From: Pseudomonas parafulva
GTDB taxonomy: Bacteria; Pseudomonadota; Gammaproteobacteria; Pseudomonadales; Pseudomonadaceae
Assembly (NCBI RefSeq): GCF_000800255.1
Contig: NZ_CP009747.1
Span: 4,650,001-4,714,000 of the forward strand
Length of the DNA: 64,000 nt
Reading direction: 5' to 3'
The notes beneath the pieces are model-generated. The model was not told the DNA's origin. It ran no database searches and saw only the letters and a program-made list of their open reading frames with translations. Below, one piece after another: positions 28,901-37,679 of the stretch (positions are counted from its first letter, which is position 1; each line of letters starts with the position of its first letter). The translations under genes were made by a program, and so were the position numbers.

Positions 28901-29488
28901 TTCTTCGGTGTGGGCGGGGTGATGGACAACTACTTCCGCAAGTACCTGCAACCCTACGTCAACACGGCCACGTCGCCCTGGAGCTGGCAGCCGGGCGCCG
29001 CGCAGAAACTGGGCATCGGTGGCGGCGTGCTGAACACCTTCCAGCGCGCCGCGACCATTCGCGATGCCTTCTTCCGCACCAGCGGCGGCCTGCAACCGGG
29101 GGTGCGTTTCGAGCTCAAGCCGGTGGCGATGGACGCCTCGATCACTCAGTTCCTGCTCGACCTCGACGGTCAGCAGGTCAGCTACGACCACGGTCCGAGT
29201 CGCCCGGTGTCGCTGCAGTGGCCGAACCCCAACAGTATCGGCGTGGTGCGCCTGTCGATCTCGCCCCCGGCGGCCAGCGGTCGCTCGGGGATGACACTGG
29301 AGGGGCCGTGGGCGTGGTTCCGCTTGCTCGATCAGTCCGATCTCAGTGCCGGCAGTTCGCCGGAGCGCTTCAACCTACGCCTGCGCGTCGATGGCGCCAG
29401 CGTGTCCTACGAGCTGCGTGCCAGCAGCGCGTTCAATCCGTTCCGCAGCCGAGTGGTCAGCGGTTTCAGCCTGCCGGAGCATTTGTGA
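25982..29488 (+). CDS. tssM: T6SS inner-membrane protein TssM (IcmF)
   Basis: Core of the envelope-spanning channel. The 1168-aa protein starts at a GTG overlapping the tssL stop. Two N-terminal transmembrane segments (residues ~8-55) are followed by the cytoplasmic NTPase domain with Walker A GPPGSGKT (128-135) and VLLDTAGRYTTQD. A third helix lies near 444-462, then the large periplasmic domain with the IcmF-C part (PGVRFELKPVAMDASITQFLLDLDGQQVSYDHGP, and a C-terminal beta-domain). Walker A is intact. Stop overlaps the tagF GTG. Confidence 0.97.
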   Translation: MKAFFSFVIRWVIPVLGLIALSLIIWFLGPLLDVLAPPAPRWILIILLFAVWIAYRTWRIVQARRQAAKVLESLAAETAPDPTSLATAEELATLRQRMDEALVLLKKARLGGDERRNLYELPWYVIIGPPGSGKTTALINSGLHFPLAAQLGEGAIRGVGGTRNCDWWFTDQAVLLDTAGRYTTQDSHAQVDKAAWLGFLDLLKQQRSRRPIDGAFIAISLSDLLLGSDAERAAHAMAIRTRIQELYTQLGVRFPIYLMLTKLDLVPGFMEFFDNLSKEERAQVWGMTFALDEGQQGEGPVAQFEQEFGLLETRLNQRLVERLQQERDPARRDLVYGFIQQFAALRGNLKSFLDGVFKPNAFEERALLRGVYFTSGTQEGSPIDRLIGSMAQSMGLDRAHLARQTGTGRSYFIEKLFTAVAFAERGLVGSDPKVERRRKWIARGALALSVALVLVVGTLWTLSYRANQQYIAEVDSRLKPLGKSVQELSPAQREVIEVLPLLNAVRRLANDPPSWAEGLGLYQGDMLESESDSVYRKLLIAIFAPRLVTRIEEQLYAGGPSDYLYEGLKAYLMLADSEHYDADFIKAWISLDWERHLPRDLAPEQRQALEQHLSALFDKRPPNARLDQRLIDDTRRQLQQLPVAQRVYDRVKRQKLPNGVSDFRLSDAAGRDAALVFQRKSGKPLTDPLPGIFTVDGYRKAFLAASVAHAETLAEERWVLGRELSEASDAKRLADDVRQLYYQDYIRQWDALLADLDFVPITSAGQAADVLRVLSGPTSPLKKLLQAVAKETDLQQPTVLDQAQAKVEQAGVDQLRQRLGGLLGDTPIPGTEAQAREVDPVTAHFAELAELVASGEGQPSSLDGLLADLNALYVQVSAMVGASGDALLGEAKNQAQAASQRVSLGAARQPKLVQNLVGSVVGSTNAIVMGGVRNQLNAAWTSEVVNVYRQSLSGRYPLSAGSPRDATLEDFGQFFGVGGVMDNYFRKYLQPYVNTATSPWSWQPGAAQKLGIGGGVLNTFQRAATIRDAFFRTSGGLQPGVRFELKPVAMDASITQFLLDLDGQQVSYDHGPSRPVSLQWPNPNSIGVVRLSISPPAASGRSGMTLEGPWAWFRLLDQSDLSAGSSPERFNLRLRVDGASVSYELRASSAFNPFRSRVVSGFSLPEHL

Positions 29489-30147
29489 ACGACGTGGGTT
29501 TCTACGGGAAAATGGCCTGTCGCGGCGATTTCGTCAGCCGCGACCTGCCGCAGACCTTCATCCAGCCCTGGGATCAGTGGCTGGCCGCTGGCATTCAAGC
29601 CAGTCAGCGGCAGTTGGGCGAACAGTGGCTACAGGCCTACCTGGTCAGCCCATTGTGGCGCTTTGCCTTGGCGCCCGGCGTGTGCGGGCCTCAGGCGGTG
29701 ACTGGCGTCGTGATGCCCAGCATCGACCGGGTCGGGCGCTACTTCCCGCTGACCGTCGCTCAGGTGCTTGGGCCGCAGACGTCGCTGGCGGCGATCGTGG
29801 CCGGCAGCGATGCCTGGTTCGAGGCGGTCGAGGCGGCATTGTTGGACACGCTGGAGGAGGGGGCGCCGTTCGACGCGTTCGAGCGCGCCGTGCAGCCTTA
29901 TGGCGCCGACAGCACGGGCATTCAGGGCGCGGCATCCGTACCCAGCGTCGGTGGCCTGCAACGCTTGGTCGCGACCACCCCCGAGGGCCGCGCACACGCG
30001 CTGGCCGAGTGCGCCTGCGAAGGCATGAGCCTGTGGTGGGGGCGCGGCTCGGAGCGCATCGCGCCGGGCCTGATGCGTTACCCGGGTCTGCCGCGCAGCG
30101 AGCACTTCGCCGCATTCCTGTTGGGCGACGAGGGAGGCGGGGTATGA
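29485..30147 (+). CDS. tagF: TagF, post-translational repressor of T6SS assembly
   Basis: In P. aeruginosa TagF blocks H1-T6SS assembly independently of threonine phosphorylation by binding Fha1. The 220-aa protein starts at GTG 29485 (VNDVGFYGKMACRGDFVSRDLP) overlapping the tssM stop. The FYGK.P.RGDFV.R motif and PLWRFALAPGVCGPQAVTGVVMPSIDRVGRYFPLTV identify the DUF2094 family. The open frame runs 89 codons further upstream into tssM and is not used. Stop overlaps the pppA ATG by 4 bases. Confidence 0.93.
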   Translation: MNDVGFYGKMACRGDFVSRDLPQTFIQPWDQWLAAGIQASQRQLGEQWLQAYLVSPLWRFALAPGVCGPQAVTGVVMPSIDRVGRYFPLTVAQVLGPQTSLAAIVAGSDAWFEAVEAALLDTLEEGAPFDAFERAVQPYGADSTGIQGAASVPSVGGLQRLVATTPEGRAHALAECACEGMSLWWGRGSERIAPGLMRYPGLPRSEHFAAFLLGDEGGGV

Positions 30148-30863
30148 CGACCCTGCATTACAGTGCCGCCAGCTACAGCCACGTGGGCATGGTGCGCAAG
30201 ATCAACGAGGACGCCTGCCTGGACCTGGCGGCCGATGGCCTGTGGGCTGTGGCCGATGGCATGGGCGGTCATGCGGCGGGCGATTACGTGGCCAGTCTGA
30301 CTGTCGACAGCCTGCGTCAGTTGCCGTTGCCGGCGCCGCTCGAGGCGCGCGCCCAAGCCGTGCGCGACACCCTGGTGCGGGTCAACCGCGCGGTCCGTGA
30401 GGAAACCCATCGTCGGGGCGTGTCGATGATGGGCAGCACGGTGGTGGTACTGGCCGTGCGCGGCGACCAGGGCGTCGCGCTGTGGGCCGGCGACAGCCGT
30501 CTGTACCGCCTGCGCGACGGACGCATCGAGCGCCTCAGCCATGACCACAGTTATGTCCAGGAACTGCAGGACAGTGGCCTGCTCAGCGAGGCCGAGGCGC
30601 GCGTGCACCCACGCGGCAACATCGTCACCCGCGCCATCGGCGTGGAGGATCAGCTCCAATTGCAGAGTCTCTCGGTGCAAGTCCGTCCCGGCGATACCTA
30701 CCTGCTGTGCAGCGACGGCCTGACCAAGACCGCCGAAGACCTCGAAATCGGCGAGGTGCTGCACCACGCCGACCCCTATCAGGTGGTGCGCGGGCTGGTC
30801 CATCTCGGCCTGACCCGTGGCGCTCCCGACAACATCACAGCCGTGGTGGTGAAGGCCAATTGA
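30144..30863 (+). CDS. pppA: PppA, PP2C-type Ser/Thr phosphatase of the T6SS
   Basis: Removes the phosphate placed by PpkA on Fha, resetting or repositioning the apparatus. The 239-aa product has all PP2C metal-site motifs: VRKINEDACLDL, WAVADGMGGHAAGD, VALWAGDSRLYRLRDG, LLCSDGLTKT and PDNITAVVV. ATG 30144 overlaps the tagF stop (ATGA). Immediately followed by the antagonistic kinase gene. Confidence 0.95.
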   Translation: MTTLHYSAASYSHVGMVRKINEDACLDLAADGLWAVADGMGGHAAGDYVASLTVDSLRQLPLPAPLEARAQAVRDTLVRVNRAVREETHRRGVSMMGSTVVVLAVRGDQGVALWAGDSRLYRLRDGRIERLSHDHSYVQELQDSGLLSEAEARVHPRGNIVTRAIGVEDQLQLQSLSVQVRPGDTYLLCSDGLTKTAEDLEIGEVLHHADPYQVVRGLVHLGLTRGAPDNITAVVVKAN

Positions 30864-30877
30864 AGAACGACATCGAC

Positions 30878-33800
30878 ATGCAGATCCCCGGTTTCGACAT
30901 CGACGGCGAAATTGGCCAGGGCGCCATGGCCAGCGTCTACCTGGCCACCCAGCGTTCGCTGCAACGCAAGGTGGCGCTGAAGGTGATGGCGGCCAGCCTG
31001 GCGGCCGATCCGACCTTCTGCGAGCGCTTCCTGCGCGAAGGCCGCACCCTGGCGCGCCTGGCGCATCCGAACATCGCCACCATCCACGACATCGGCAATG
31101 TCGGCGAGCTGTACTACATGGCCATGGAGTACCTGCCGGCCGGCACGCTCAAGGAGCGCATCGCGGCGGGTTTGAGCGCCGAACAGGGGCTGGTCTACGT
31201 GCGGCAGATGGCCCAGGCGCTGGGCTATGCCCATGCCCAGGGCCTGGTGCACCGTGACGTGAAACCGGCCAACATCCTGTTCCGCGCCGACGGCACTGCC
31301 GTGCTGTCGGACTTCGGCATCGCCAAGTCGCTGGATGACCACACCCAGTTCACCCAGGCCGGCTTCGCCATCGGCACGCCCAGCTACATGAGCCCGGAGC
31401 AGGCGCGCGGGCTCGAGATCGACGGGCGCGCCGACCTCTACGCGCTGGGCGTGGTGCTGTACGAAATCCTCGTCGGCAAGCTGCCGTACAACGGTGTCGA
31501 CGCGCTGTCCACGGCGCTGGCGCACCTGACCGAACCGCTGCCGGAACTGCCCATCGAGCACGGCCGTTATCAGGACATCCTGCACGGCTTGCTGGCCAAG
31601 GATCCTACTGCACGCTTCGCCGATGCCGACGCGCTATTGGCGGCGTTGGACCGTCTGCCCGCCGAGGGCGACAGCACGGTGTTCATGCCCGTGGCGAGCA
31701 TTGGGCCGGACTCGGTGTCCGCGCCGGCGCCGGCGTTGGGCGGATTGACCCCGGTCTCCATCGACATTCCCCAGGCCGCTGCGCGCCCAGAGCCGATCAA
31801 GCCGCCACCTCTCCAGCCCCAGCCCGCGCCTGCGCCGTCCAAGGCTGCGAAGAAAAAGCCTGCGGTCGCCCTGCTTGCGGTGGCCATCGCGGCGGGGCTG
31901 GGGTTGGCTGCCGGTGGCTACTGGCTGTTCAGTGGCGGTGACGAGCCTGCCGTCGAACCGCCGGGGGTGCAGACACCGTCTCACGCCCAGACACCGCCGC
32001 CTCTGGCGACAGCCGCCACGGACGATCAGCGTCCGCTGCTCATGCCCGGCAAGAAGACGCTGTTCCAACGCGTGCTGACCAAGCCTGGCGCGCGCCTGGC
32101 CGACAGTCCTGGAGGTCAGGCGGGCGAGCCGCTGCCGGCGTTCTCGGTGCTCTACGTCTACCAGCGCAAGGACGTCGACGGTCAGTCCTGGGTGCAGGTC
32201 GGTGCCGCCAGCGACGGGCAGCGTGAAGGCTGGCTCGCCGCCGAGCAGACCAGTGACTGGAAGCAGAGCCTGGTGCTCAAGTTCACCGAACGCTCCGGCC
32301 GCGCGCCGGTGATGTTCATGCGTCAGCCCGACGACGTGCAGCAGTTGCTCGACGACAGCAACCGCGCCCGCGCGCAATTGCTCCAGGCGCAGAACGATCC
32401 GGCCCAGGCGCCCGAGGTGCTGGCGCTGGAGCCTACCGCCAACGCTGTGCCGCAAGACCAGTTCTACCTGATGCCGATCTTCGACTACCGCGAGAGCTTC
32501 GACGCCGACGGACAACCTGCGCAGTTGCTCAATATCGCCTCGATCGATCCCGGTGCGGGCGCGTCCGGCGAGGCCGCCAAAGCGTCCCAGGCGCCTGCCA
32601 CGGGCGCAGCCGACAACAACTTCCGTACCGGCATCGTGCTGGTGGTGGACACCTCGGTGTCGATGCAGCCCTACATCGACCGCGTGCGTCAGGTGGTCAG
32701 CGAGCTGCAGGCGCAGTTGGCCGAGCGCGGCGAACTGGACAGCGTCAGCTTCGGCCTGGTGGGCTTTCGCAACAGCATCAAGCGCACGCCGGGCCTGGAA
32801 TACCTGAGCAAGACCTTGGTGACCCTGGATGAAGGGCGCGATCCTGCACGCTTCCTCAAAGCGGCTTCACAGGTGAAGGCCACCACGGTGTCCAGCCAGT
32901 CGTTCAACGAGGACGCCTTTGCCGGGGTGATGCAGGCGGTCGAGGGCATGGACTGGTCCGGCTATGGCGGACGCATCGTGCTGTTGGTCACCGACGCGGG
33001 CGCGCTGCGCAAGAGCGATCCGCAAAGCAGCACGCAGATGAACGAAGCCGAAGTCCGTCAGGCAGCGTTGAGCAAGCAGATCAAGATCTACGCGCTGCAC
33101 CTGCGCACGCCCGCCGGGATCAAGAACCACGGTTCGGCCGAGCAGCAGTACCGCGTGCTCACCGCCGACAGTAACCCGCGCATTGGCGATCTCTACGTAG
33201 GCGTGCCGGGCGGTGAGGTGAATGCCTTCGGCGAACGGGTGCGGGAAATTGGTTCGACCTTCGCGGACCTGGTGCATCAGGTCCGCAGCCAGCAGCCGCA
33301 GCCGGTGCCGATACTGGGCGCCGGCTCCAGCCTGGCGGCCAAGACCCAGGCGGTGGGCTACGCCATGCACATGGACTTCCTCGGCCGGCGCAGCGCCAGC
33401 CAGGCGCCGCAACTGGTCAGCGCCTGGACCGCCGACCGCGACCTGACCAACCCGGCGCTGCCGACCCTGCAAGTGTGCGTGATGCTCACCAAGCTGCAGC
33501 TCAACGACCTGCAGCAATCGCTCAAGCTGATCGTCGATGCCGCGCGCAAGACCCGCAGCTCGCCGGGCGACTTCTTCAACGAGATCGCCAGCGCCAGCGC
33601 CTACATGAGCCGCGACCCGAGTGCACTGAGCAAGGGCGCCAACCTGGCCCAGGGCGGTGTGCTCGGCGAATACCTCGAAGGCCTGCCGTATCGCAGCAAG
33701 TCGTTGAGCATGACCCAGGACCTGTGGCTGTCGCTGTCGGTGGCCGAGCAGGAAGACTTCATCGACGAGCTGGAGTCGAAGATTCGCCTCTACGAAACCT

Positions 33801-33889
33801 TCCACAACGACATGGCTAACTGGGTGCGTTTCGGCAAGGCCGAGCCGGGCGACGCCTTGTACCGTGTCCCACTGTCGACGCTGCCGTGA
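30878..33889 (+). CDS. ppkA: PpkA, membrane Ser/Thr kinase of the T6SS with periplasmic vWA domain
   Basis: Kinase that triggers T6SS assembly when signalled through TagQRST. The 1003-aa protein (from ATG 30878; a TTG at 30860 overlapping the pppA stop would add 6 residues) has a Hanks-type kinase domain at ~5-270. It shows a glycine loop (GEIGQGAMASVY), VALK (K35), catalytic HRDVKPAN (H125-R-D127), DFG at 145-147 and a SPEQARG activation-loop end. A Pro-rich linker precedes one transmembrane helix (~330-352). The periplasmic half has an SH3-like part (~385-450) and a von Willebrand A domain whose MIDAS motif DTSVS is intact (D591, S593, S595). All catalytic residues are present. Confidence 0.95.
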   Translation: MQIPGFDIDGEIGQGAMASVYLATQRSLQRKVALKVMAASLAADPTFCERFLREGRTLARLAHPNIATIHDIGNVGELYYMAMEYLPAGTLKERIAAGLSAEQGLVYVRQMAQALGYAHAQGLVHRDVKPANILFRADGTAVLSDFGIAKSLDDHTQFTQAGFAIGTPSYMSPEQARGLEIDGRADLYALGVVLYEILVGKLPYNGVDALSTALAHLTEPLPELPIEHGRYQDILHGLLAKDPTARFADADALLAALDRLPAEGDSTVFMPVASIGPDSVSAPAPALGGLTPVSIDIPQAAARPEPIKPPPLQPQPAPAPSKAAKKKPAVALLAVAIAAGLGLAAGGYWLFSGGDEPAVEPPGVQTPSHAQTPPPLATAATDDQRPLLMPGKKTLFQRVLTKPGARLADSPGGQAGEPLPAFSVLYVYQRKDVDGQSWVQVGAASDGQREGWLAAEQTSDWKQSLVLKFTERSGRAPVMFMRQPDDVQQLLDDSNRARAQLLQAQNDPAQAPEVLALEPTANAVPQDQFYLMPIFDYRESFDADGQPAQLLNIASIDPGAGASGEAAKASQAPATGAADNNFRTGIVLVVDTSVSMQPYIDRVRQVVSELQAQLAERGELDSVSFGLVGFRNSIKRTPGLEYLSKTLVTLDEGRDPARFLKAASQVKATTVSSQSFNEDAFAGVMQAVEGMDWSGYGGRIVLLVTDAGALRKSDPQSSTQMNEAEVRQAALSKQIKIYALHLRTPAGIKNHGSAEQQYRVLTADSNPRIGDLYVGVPGGEVNAFGERVREIGSTFADLVHQVRSQQPQPVPILGAGSSLAAKTQAVGYAMHMDFLGRRSASQAPQLVSAWTADRDLTNPALPTLQVCVMLTKLQLNDLQQSLKLIVDAARKTRSSPGDFFNEIASASAYMSRDPSALSKGANLAQGGVLGEYLEGLPYRSKSLSMTQDLWLSLSVAEQEDFIDELESKIRLYETFHNDMANWVRFGKAEPGDALYRVPLSTLP

Positions 33890-34605
33890 TGATCAACGTG
33901 CAGGGGGTGCGCAAAACGCGCGGGCAGGGTGCCCAGCGCTACAGCCTGGAGATCGGCGAGCTGCATCTGGCGGCCGGTGCGCAGGTGGCGCTGGTCGGCC
34001 CCAGCGGCTGCGGCAAGAGCACCTTGCTCGACCTGCTGGCGCTGGTGCTGGCGCCGGACGCTGCCGAGCGTTTCAGTCTCGAACTGGACGGTGCCGCGCA
34101 GGACATAGCCGGGTTATGGCGGGCGCGCCAGCTCGATCGCCTGGCGGCGCTGCGCAGCCGCCATCTGGGCTATGTGCTGCAAGCGGGCGGCCTGCTCGGG
34201 TTTCTCGATGTGCGCGGCAACATTCGCCTGCCGCGCCAGTTGCTCGGTCTGGCCGATGACGGTGGCGTGGAGCGGCTGGCGGCGGCGCTGGACGTCAGCG
34301 ATCAGTTGGACAAGCGGCCGGCAGATCTCTCCCTGGGCCAGCGTCAGCGGGTCAGCTGTGCCCGTGCCCTGGTCCATGCACCGACGCTGTTGCTGGCCGA
34401 CGAGCCGACGGCGGCGCTCGATCCGCTCAACGCCGAGCGGGTGATGCAGTTGCTGCTGCGCCAGGCCGAGGCGCACCGGGTGACCTGCGTGATCGCCACC
34501 CACGACGAGACGCTGGCGCGCAACGCCGGGCTGCGGGTGCTGCGCATGCAGTGCCGCCGCGATGCCGATGGCGGCGTCACCACCACCCTGGAGCAGGCCG
34601 CCTGA
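33889..34605 (+). CDS. tagT: TagT, ABC transporter ATPase of the T6SS signalling pathway
   Basis: With TagS forms an inner-membrane LolCDE-like ABC module acting upstream of PpkA. The 238-aa ATPase has Walker A GPSGCGKST (37-45), signature LSLGQRQRVS (LSLGQ instead of LSGGQ), Walker B LLLADEPTAALD and the switch His in ATHDE. ATG 33889 shares its first base with the ppkA stop (TGATG); a GTG at 33886 is an alternative. Confidence 0.93.
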   Translation: MINVQGVRKTRGQGAQRYSLEIGELHLAAGAQVALVGPSGCGKSTLLDLLALVLAPDAAERFSLELDGAAQDIAGLWRARQLDRLAALRSRHLGYVLQAGGLLGFLDVRGNIRLPRQLLGLADDGGVERLAAALDVSDQLDKRPADLSLGQRQRVSCARALVHAPTLLLADEPTAALDPLNAERVMQLLLRQAEAHRVTCVIATHDETLARNAGLRVLRMQCRRDADGGVTTTLEQAA

Positions 34606-35819
34606 TGCGCCCGCTGCTGATCGCCAGGCTGGCCTGGCAGGACTATCGCACCGACGCGCGGCTGTCGGCCTGCGCGGTGCTGGCGCTGGTAGCGGTAATT
34701 GCGCCGCTGCTGGTGCTGTTCGGTCTGAAGTTCGGTTTGATCGGCAGCCTGACCGAGCGCCTGCAACGCGACCCCGGTGTGCGCGAAATCATCGCGCTGG
34801 GCGGCGGCCGCTTTAGCGCCGAGTTCATCGCGCGGTTGGCAGCGCGCTCCGACGTGGCCTTCGCCATCCCGCGCACCCGGCAGATCGCTGCCACCGCCGA
34901 GCTGTTGCTGCCGGCGCAGGGGCGCGGGGTGACGGTCGAGATGCTGCCCACCGCAGCGGGCGATCCGCTGCTCGATGGCGCGGTGGCACCGGACCCCGCC
35001 GATCTGCGCGATGTGGTGCTGAGCTTCACCGCTGCAGAAAAGCTTGGCGCGCGGGCGGGCGATCGTCTGCTGGGCAGTTTCAATCGCCAGCAGGGCGGCG
35101 ATGTGCAGTGGCGGCAGACGCCGTTGCATGTGCGTGCGGTGCTGCCGCTGGCGGCCTTCGAGCGCGACGGCCTGTTTGCCTCGCTGGCGTTGCTGGAGGC
35201 AGCCGAAGACTACCGCGACGGCCGCGCGGTGCCTGCGTTGGGCTGGAGCGGCGAAGCGCCGGACGCGGTGGCGGCTGCGGCGCGGGTCTATCCAGCGTTT
35301 CGCCTCTACGCCCGCACGCTCGACGATGTGGAGCCGCTGCGGCGCTTTTTCGCGGAGCGCAAGCTGCTGGTGTCGACCCAGGCCGCGCAGATCGCCCAGG
35401 TGCAGTCGCTGGGCCGCAACCTGGACCTGGTGTTCTGGATCATCGCCAGCCTGGCGGTGGCCGGCGCCGTAGCGGCCACGGCGGCGGGTGCGGTGGCGGC
35501 GGTGCAGCGCAAGCAGCGCGAACTGGCGGTGCTGCGCCTGCTGGGCCTGGGCACCGCCGCGCTGTTGCTGTTCGTGGTGTTGCAGGCCTTGTACAGCGGG
35601 TTGTTGGCGGTGTTGTTGGCAACACTGTTGTACCTGCTGGCCGAGCAAGGCCTGAACCGCTTGTTCATGCAGGTGCCGGGTGAATACGCCGCGCATCTGC
35701 TGCCCATGCACTATCTCGTCGCACTGCTGGCCGTGCTCTCGGCCAGCACCGCCGCCGCCGCCCTGGGCGGCTGGCGAGTGGCGCGGATCGACGCTTCGCA
35801 AGGAATTCGTGATGTGTAA
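34605..35819 (+). CDS. tagS: TagS, ABC transporter permease of the T6SS signalling pathway
   Basis: FtsX/LolE-like permease partner of TagT. The 404-aa protein (MRPLLIARLAWQDYRTDARL) has one N-terminal membrane helix (~20-42), a periplasmic domain (~45-270) and three C-terminal helices (~275-395; LVFWIIASLAVAGAVAATAAGAVAAV, ALLLFVVLQALYSGLLAVLLATLLYLL, LVALLAVLSASTAAAALGGW). The start shares a base with the tagT stop (TGATG). Overlaps tagR by 8 bases. Confidence 0.92.
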   Translation: MRPLLIARLAWQDYRTDARLSACAVLALVAVIAPLLVLFGLKFGLIGSLTERLQRDPGVREIIALGGGRFSAEFIARLAARSDVAFAIPRTRQIAATAELLLPAQGRGVTVEMLPTAAGDPLLDGAVAPDPADLRDVVLSFTAAEKLGARAGDRLLGSFNRQQGGDVQWRQTPLHVRAVLPLAAFERDGLFASLALLEAAEDYRDGRAVPALGWSGEAPDAVAAAARVYPAFRLYARTLDDVEPLRRFFAERKLLVSTQAAQIAQVQSLGRNLDLVFWIIASLAVAGAVAATAAGAVAAVQRKQRELAVLRLLGLGTAALLLFVVLQALYSGLLAVLLATLLYLLAEQGLNRLFMQVPGEYAAHLLPMHYLVALLAVLSASTAAAALGGWRVARIDASQGIRDV

Positions 35820-37611
35820 ATCAACCGCAGCGGCCCCCGCGCTGCTGAAGGTGCTGTCCCTGGTCGTGGCCGCGATGGCGCTGGGCGCCTGCTCCCCCGC
35901 CGATGGCGACGACAAGCCCAAATCCTCCTCCAGCGCCGCTGCGGCCACGCCCGACCCCGCAGCCCTGAGCAAGCTCGACAACCCCAAGCCGCTGCCGGAC
36001 GACGTCAGCCTGCCGCTGCCGTGCGGCGGTGAAATCGTCTTCCGCCACGTCTACGTACTGGCCCAAGGCAGCCTCGACGACCGCGAGGTCAACCTGGGCT
36101 ATCCCTTCAGCGAGGGCGAGGCGGGCTACAAGCAGTCGTTCATCTCCGGCTATCGCCGCGACTTCATCAACGGTCAGTTCAGCGTGAAGGACCTGTCGTC
36201 CGACTGGCAGAAACAGATCGCCGGCAGCCTGCCCAAGGTCGAGGCCGGCAGCCCGCTCAAGCCGATGATGTACTTCATCGGCAAATACGAAGTCACCGCG
36301 CGGCAGTACGCGCAGGTGATGGCCCAGGCCCAGTCGCTGGCCAGTGGCGAGGCCGCGCCGACCTGCGAGCCGGTCACCGAAGCGGCCGGGCGCCTGCCCA
36401 AGGTCAAGTTGTCGCGCTTCGAGGCCGAGCGCTTCGCGGCGGTGTATAGCGCCTGGTTGATGAAGCATCACCGCGACCTGCTGCCGGTCAGTGGCCGGGG
36501 CAGCAAGGCCGAGGACGGCGGCATCGGCTTCGTGCGCCTGCCCACCGAAGTGGAATGGGAATTCGCGGCCCGTGGCGGCTCGGCGGTCAGCCGCCAGCAG
36601 CTCGACGGTCGGTTGTTCCCGCGCCAGGTCGAGGGCAGCGACAGCGAGGGGCCGCTTGCCGACTGGGCGGTGTACAACCAAGTGGCCGGCGGCACCGGCC
36701 AGGCGGCGCGGCTGATGCCGATCGGCACCAAGCTGCCAAATCCGCTGGGGCTGTTCGATGTGATCGGCAATGCCGCCGAGATGGTCCAGGAGTCGTTCCA
36801 GTTGGTGCATGCCGGGCGTCGCCAGGGTGCCTATGGCGGCTTCGTGGTCAAGGGCGGCAACTACCTCGAAGGCGAAACCACACTGTTCACCGGCATGCGC
36901 CGCGAGTACCCGCTGTTCGGCGCCGACGGCACCGAGCAGCGCAACGAGACCACCGGCTTCCGAGTCGCCATCGGTGCGCTGTCGGCGCCGCGTTCGCGCT
37001 ATCAGGAACTGTTCGAGCAGTGGCAGAAGGAAGGCCGATTGGCGGGCCTGACCGATGACATCGACGCCGCCGCCGACCCGACCCAACGCCTGGACAGCAT
37101 CATCGCCGGCTCCGGCGATCCGCGCCTGCAAGCCGAGCTGGGCCTGGTCAACGAAGAACTCAAGCGCAATGTCTCGCTGATCGCCCGCCAGCGCGAGGAA
37201 GCGGCCGGCAACCTGATCCAGTCCGCCGCTTTGGTGGCCGAGACCATCAACAACTACAACATCCGCCTGACCAACCTGCAGAACACCCAGGCCAAGGCCC
37301 AGGCGGCGGGCGACCAGACCAGCGCCAAGCTGTACGGCGCGGCCATCGCCAACGGTCGCAGCGCGCTGGACGGTGCGCTGGCGATCTACATCGACAACCT
37401 GGCCAGCGGCACGCGCTACACCGATGCGGTGATCCAGGCGCAGTTCCAGCAGGTCAAGCAGGAACTGGAGCGCAAGCCGGTGCTGGGCCGAAGCCTGGAG
37501 GCGCGCGCGACCCTGTTCGTTCGCCACGTCGGCGAATACCGCCAGAACCGGCGGGCCGACCCGGCGACGATTCTCAAGGAGCTGCTGGCCTCGGCCGCTC
37601 CACGACCCTGA
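35812..37611 (+). CDS. tagR: TagR, periplasmic FGE-sulfatase-domain activator of PpkA
   Basis: Periplasmic signalling protein that binds the outer domain of PpkA and stimulates it. The 599-aa precursor carries a lipoprotein-like signal (LKVLSLVVAAMALGAC). The middle is a SUMF1/formylglycine-generating-type domain (YFIGKYEVTARQYAQVM, RLPTEVEWEFAARGG, NPLGLFDVIGNAAEMVQESF, GGFVVKGGNYLEG, ETTGFRVAI); the catalytic cysteines of true FGE enzymes were not seen, in keeping with a binding role. The C-terminal ~200 residues are helical. Start inside the tagS end, with AAGGA upstream. The lipobox suggests membrane anchoring here. Confidence 0.92.
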   Translation: MCKSTAAAPALLKVLSLVVAAMALGACSPADGDDKPKSSSSAAAATPDPAALSKLDNPKPLPDDVSLPLPCGGEIVFRHVYVLAQGSLDDREVNLGYPFSEGEAGYKQSFISGYRRDFINGQFSVKDLSSDWQKQIAGSLPKVEAGSPLKPMMYFIGKYEVTARQYAQVMAQAQSLASGEAAPTCEPVTEAAGRLPKVKLSRFEAERFAAVYSAWLMKHHRDLLPVSGRGSKAEDGGIGFVRLPTEVEWEFAARGGSAVSRQQLDGRLFPRQVEGSDSEGPLADWAVYNQVAGGTGQAARLMPIGTKLPNPLGLFDVIGNAAEMVQESFQLVHAGRRQGAYGGFVVKGGNYLEGETTLFTGMRREYPLFGADGTEQRNETTGFRVAIGALSAPRSRYQELFEQWQKEGRLAGLTDDIDAAADPTQRLDSIIAGSGDPRLQAELGLVNEELKRNVSLIARQREEAAGNLIQSAALVAETINNYNIRLTNLQNTQAKAQAAGDQTSAKLYGAAIANGRSALDGALAIYIDNLASGTRYTDAVIQAQFQQVKQELERKPVLGRSLEARATLFVRHVGEYRQNRRADPATILKELLASAAPRP

Positions 37612-37679
37612 ACCCTTTGCCCAACCTCCGGCCGGCATGACGCTGGCCGGATTTGCACAACCCGAGAGAGAACCCGACC

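Noticed and set aside
26603..29191. 862-codon open frame on the minus strand opposite tssM
   Set aside because: High-GC shadow of tssM; no family motifs, no ribosome site, and the opposite strand has unmistakable TssM features.
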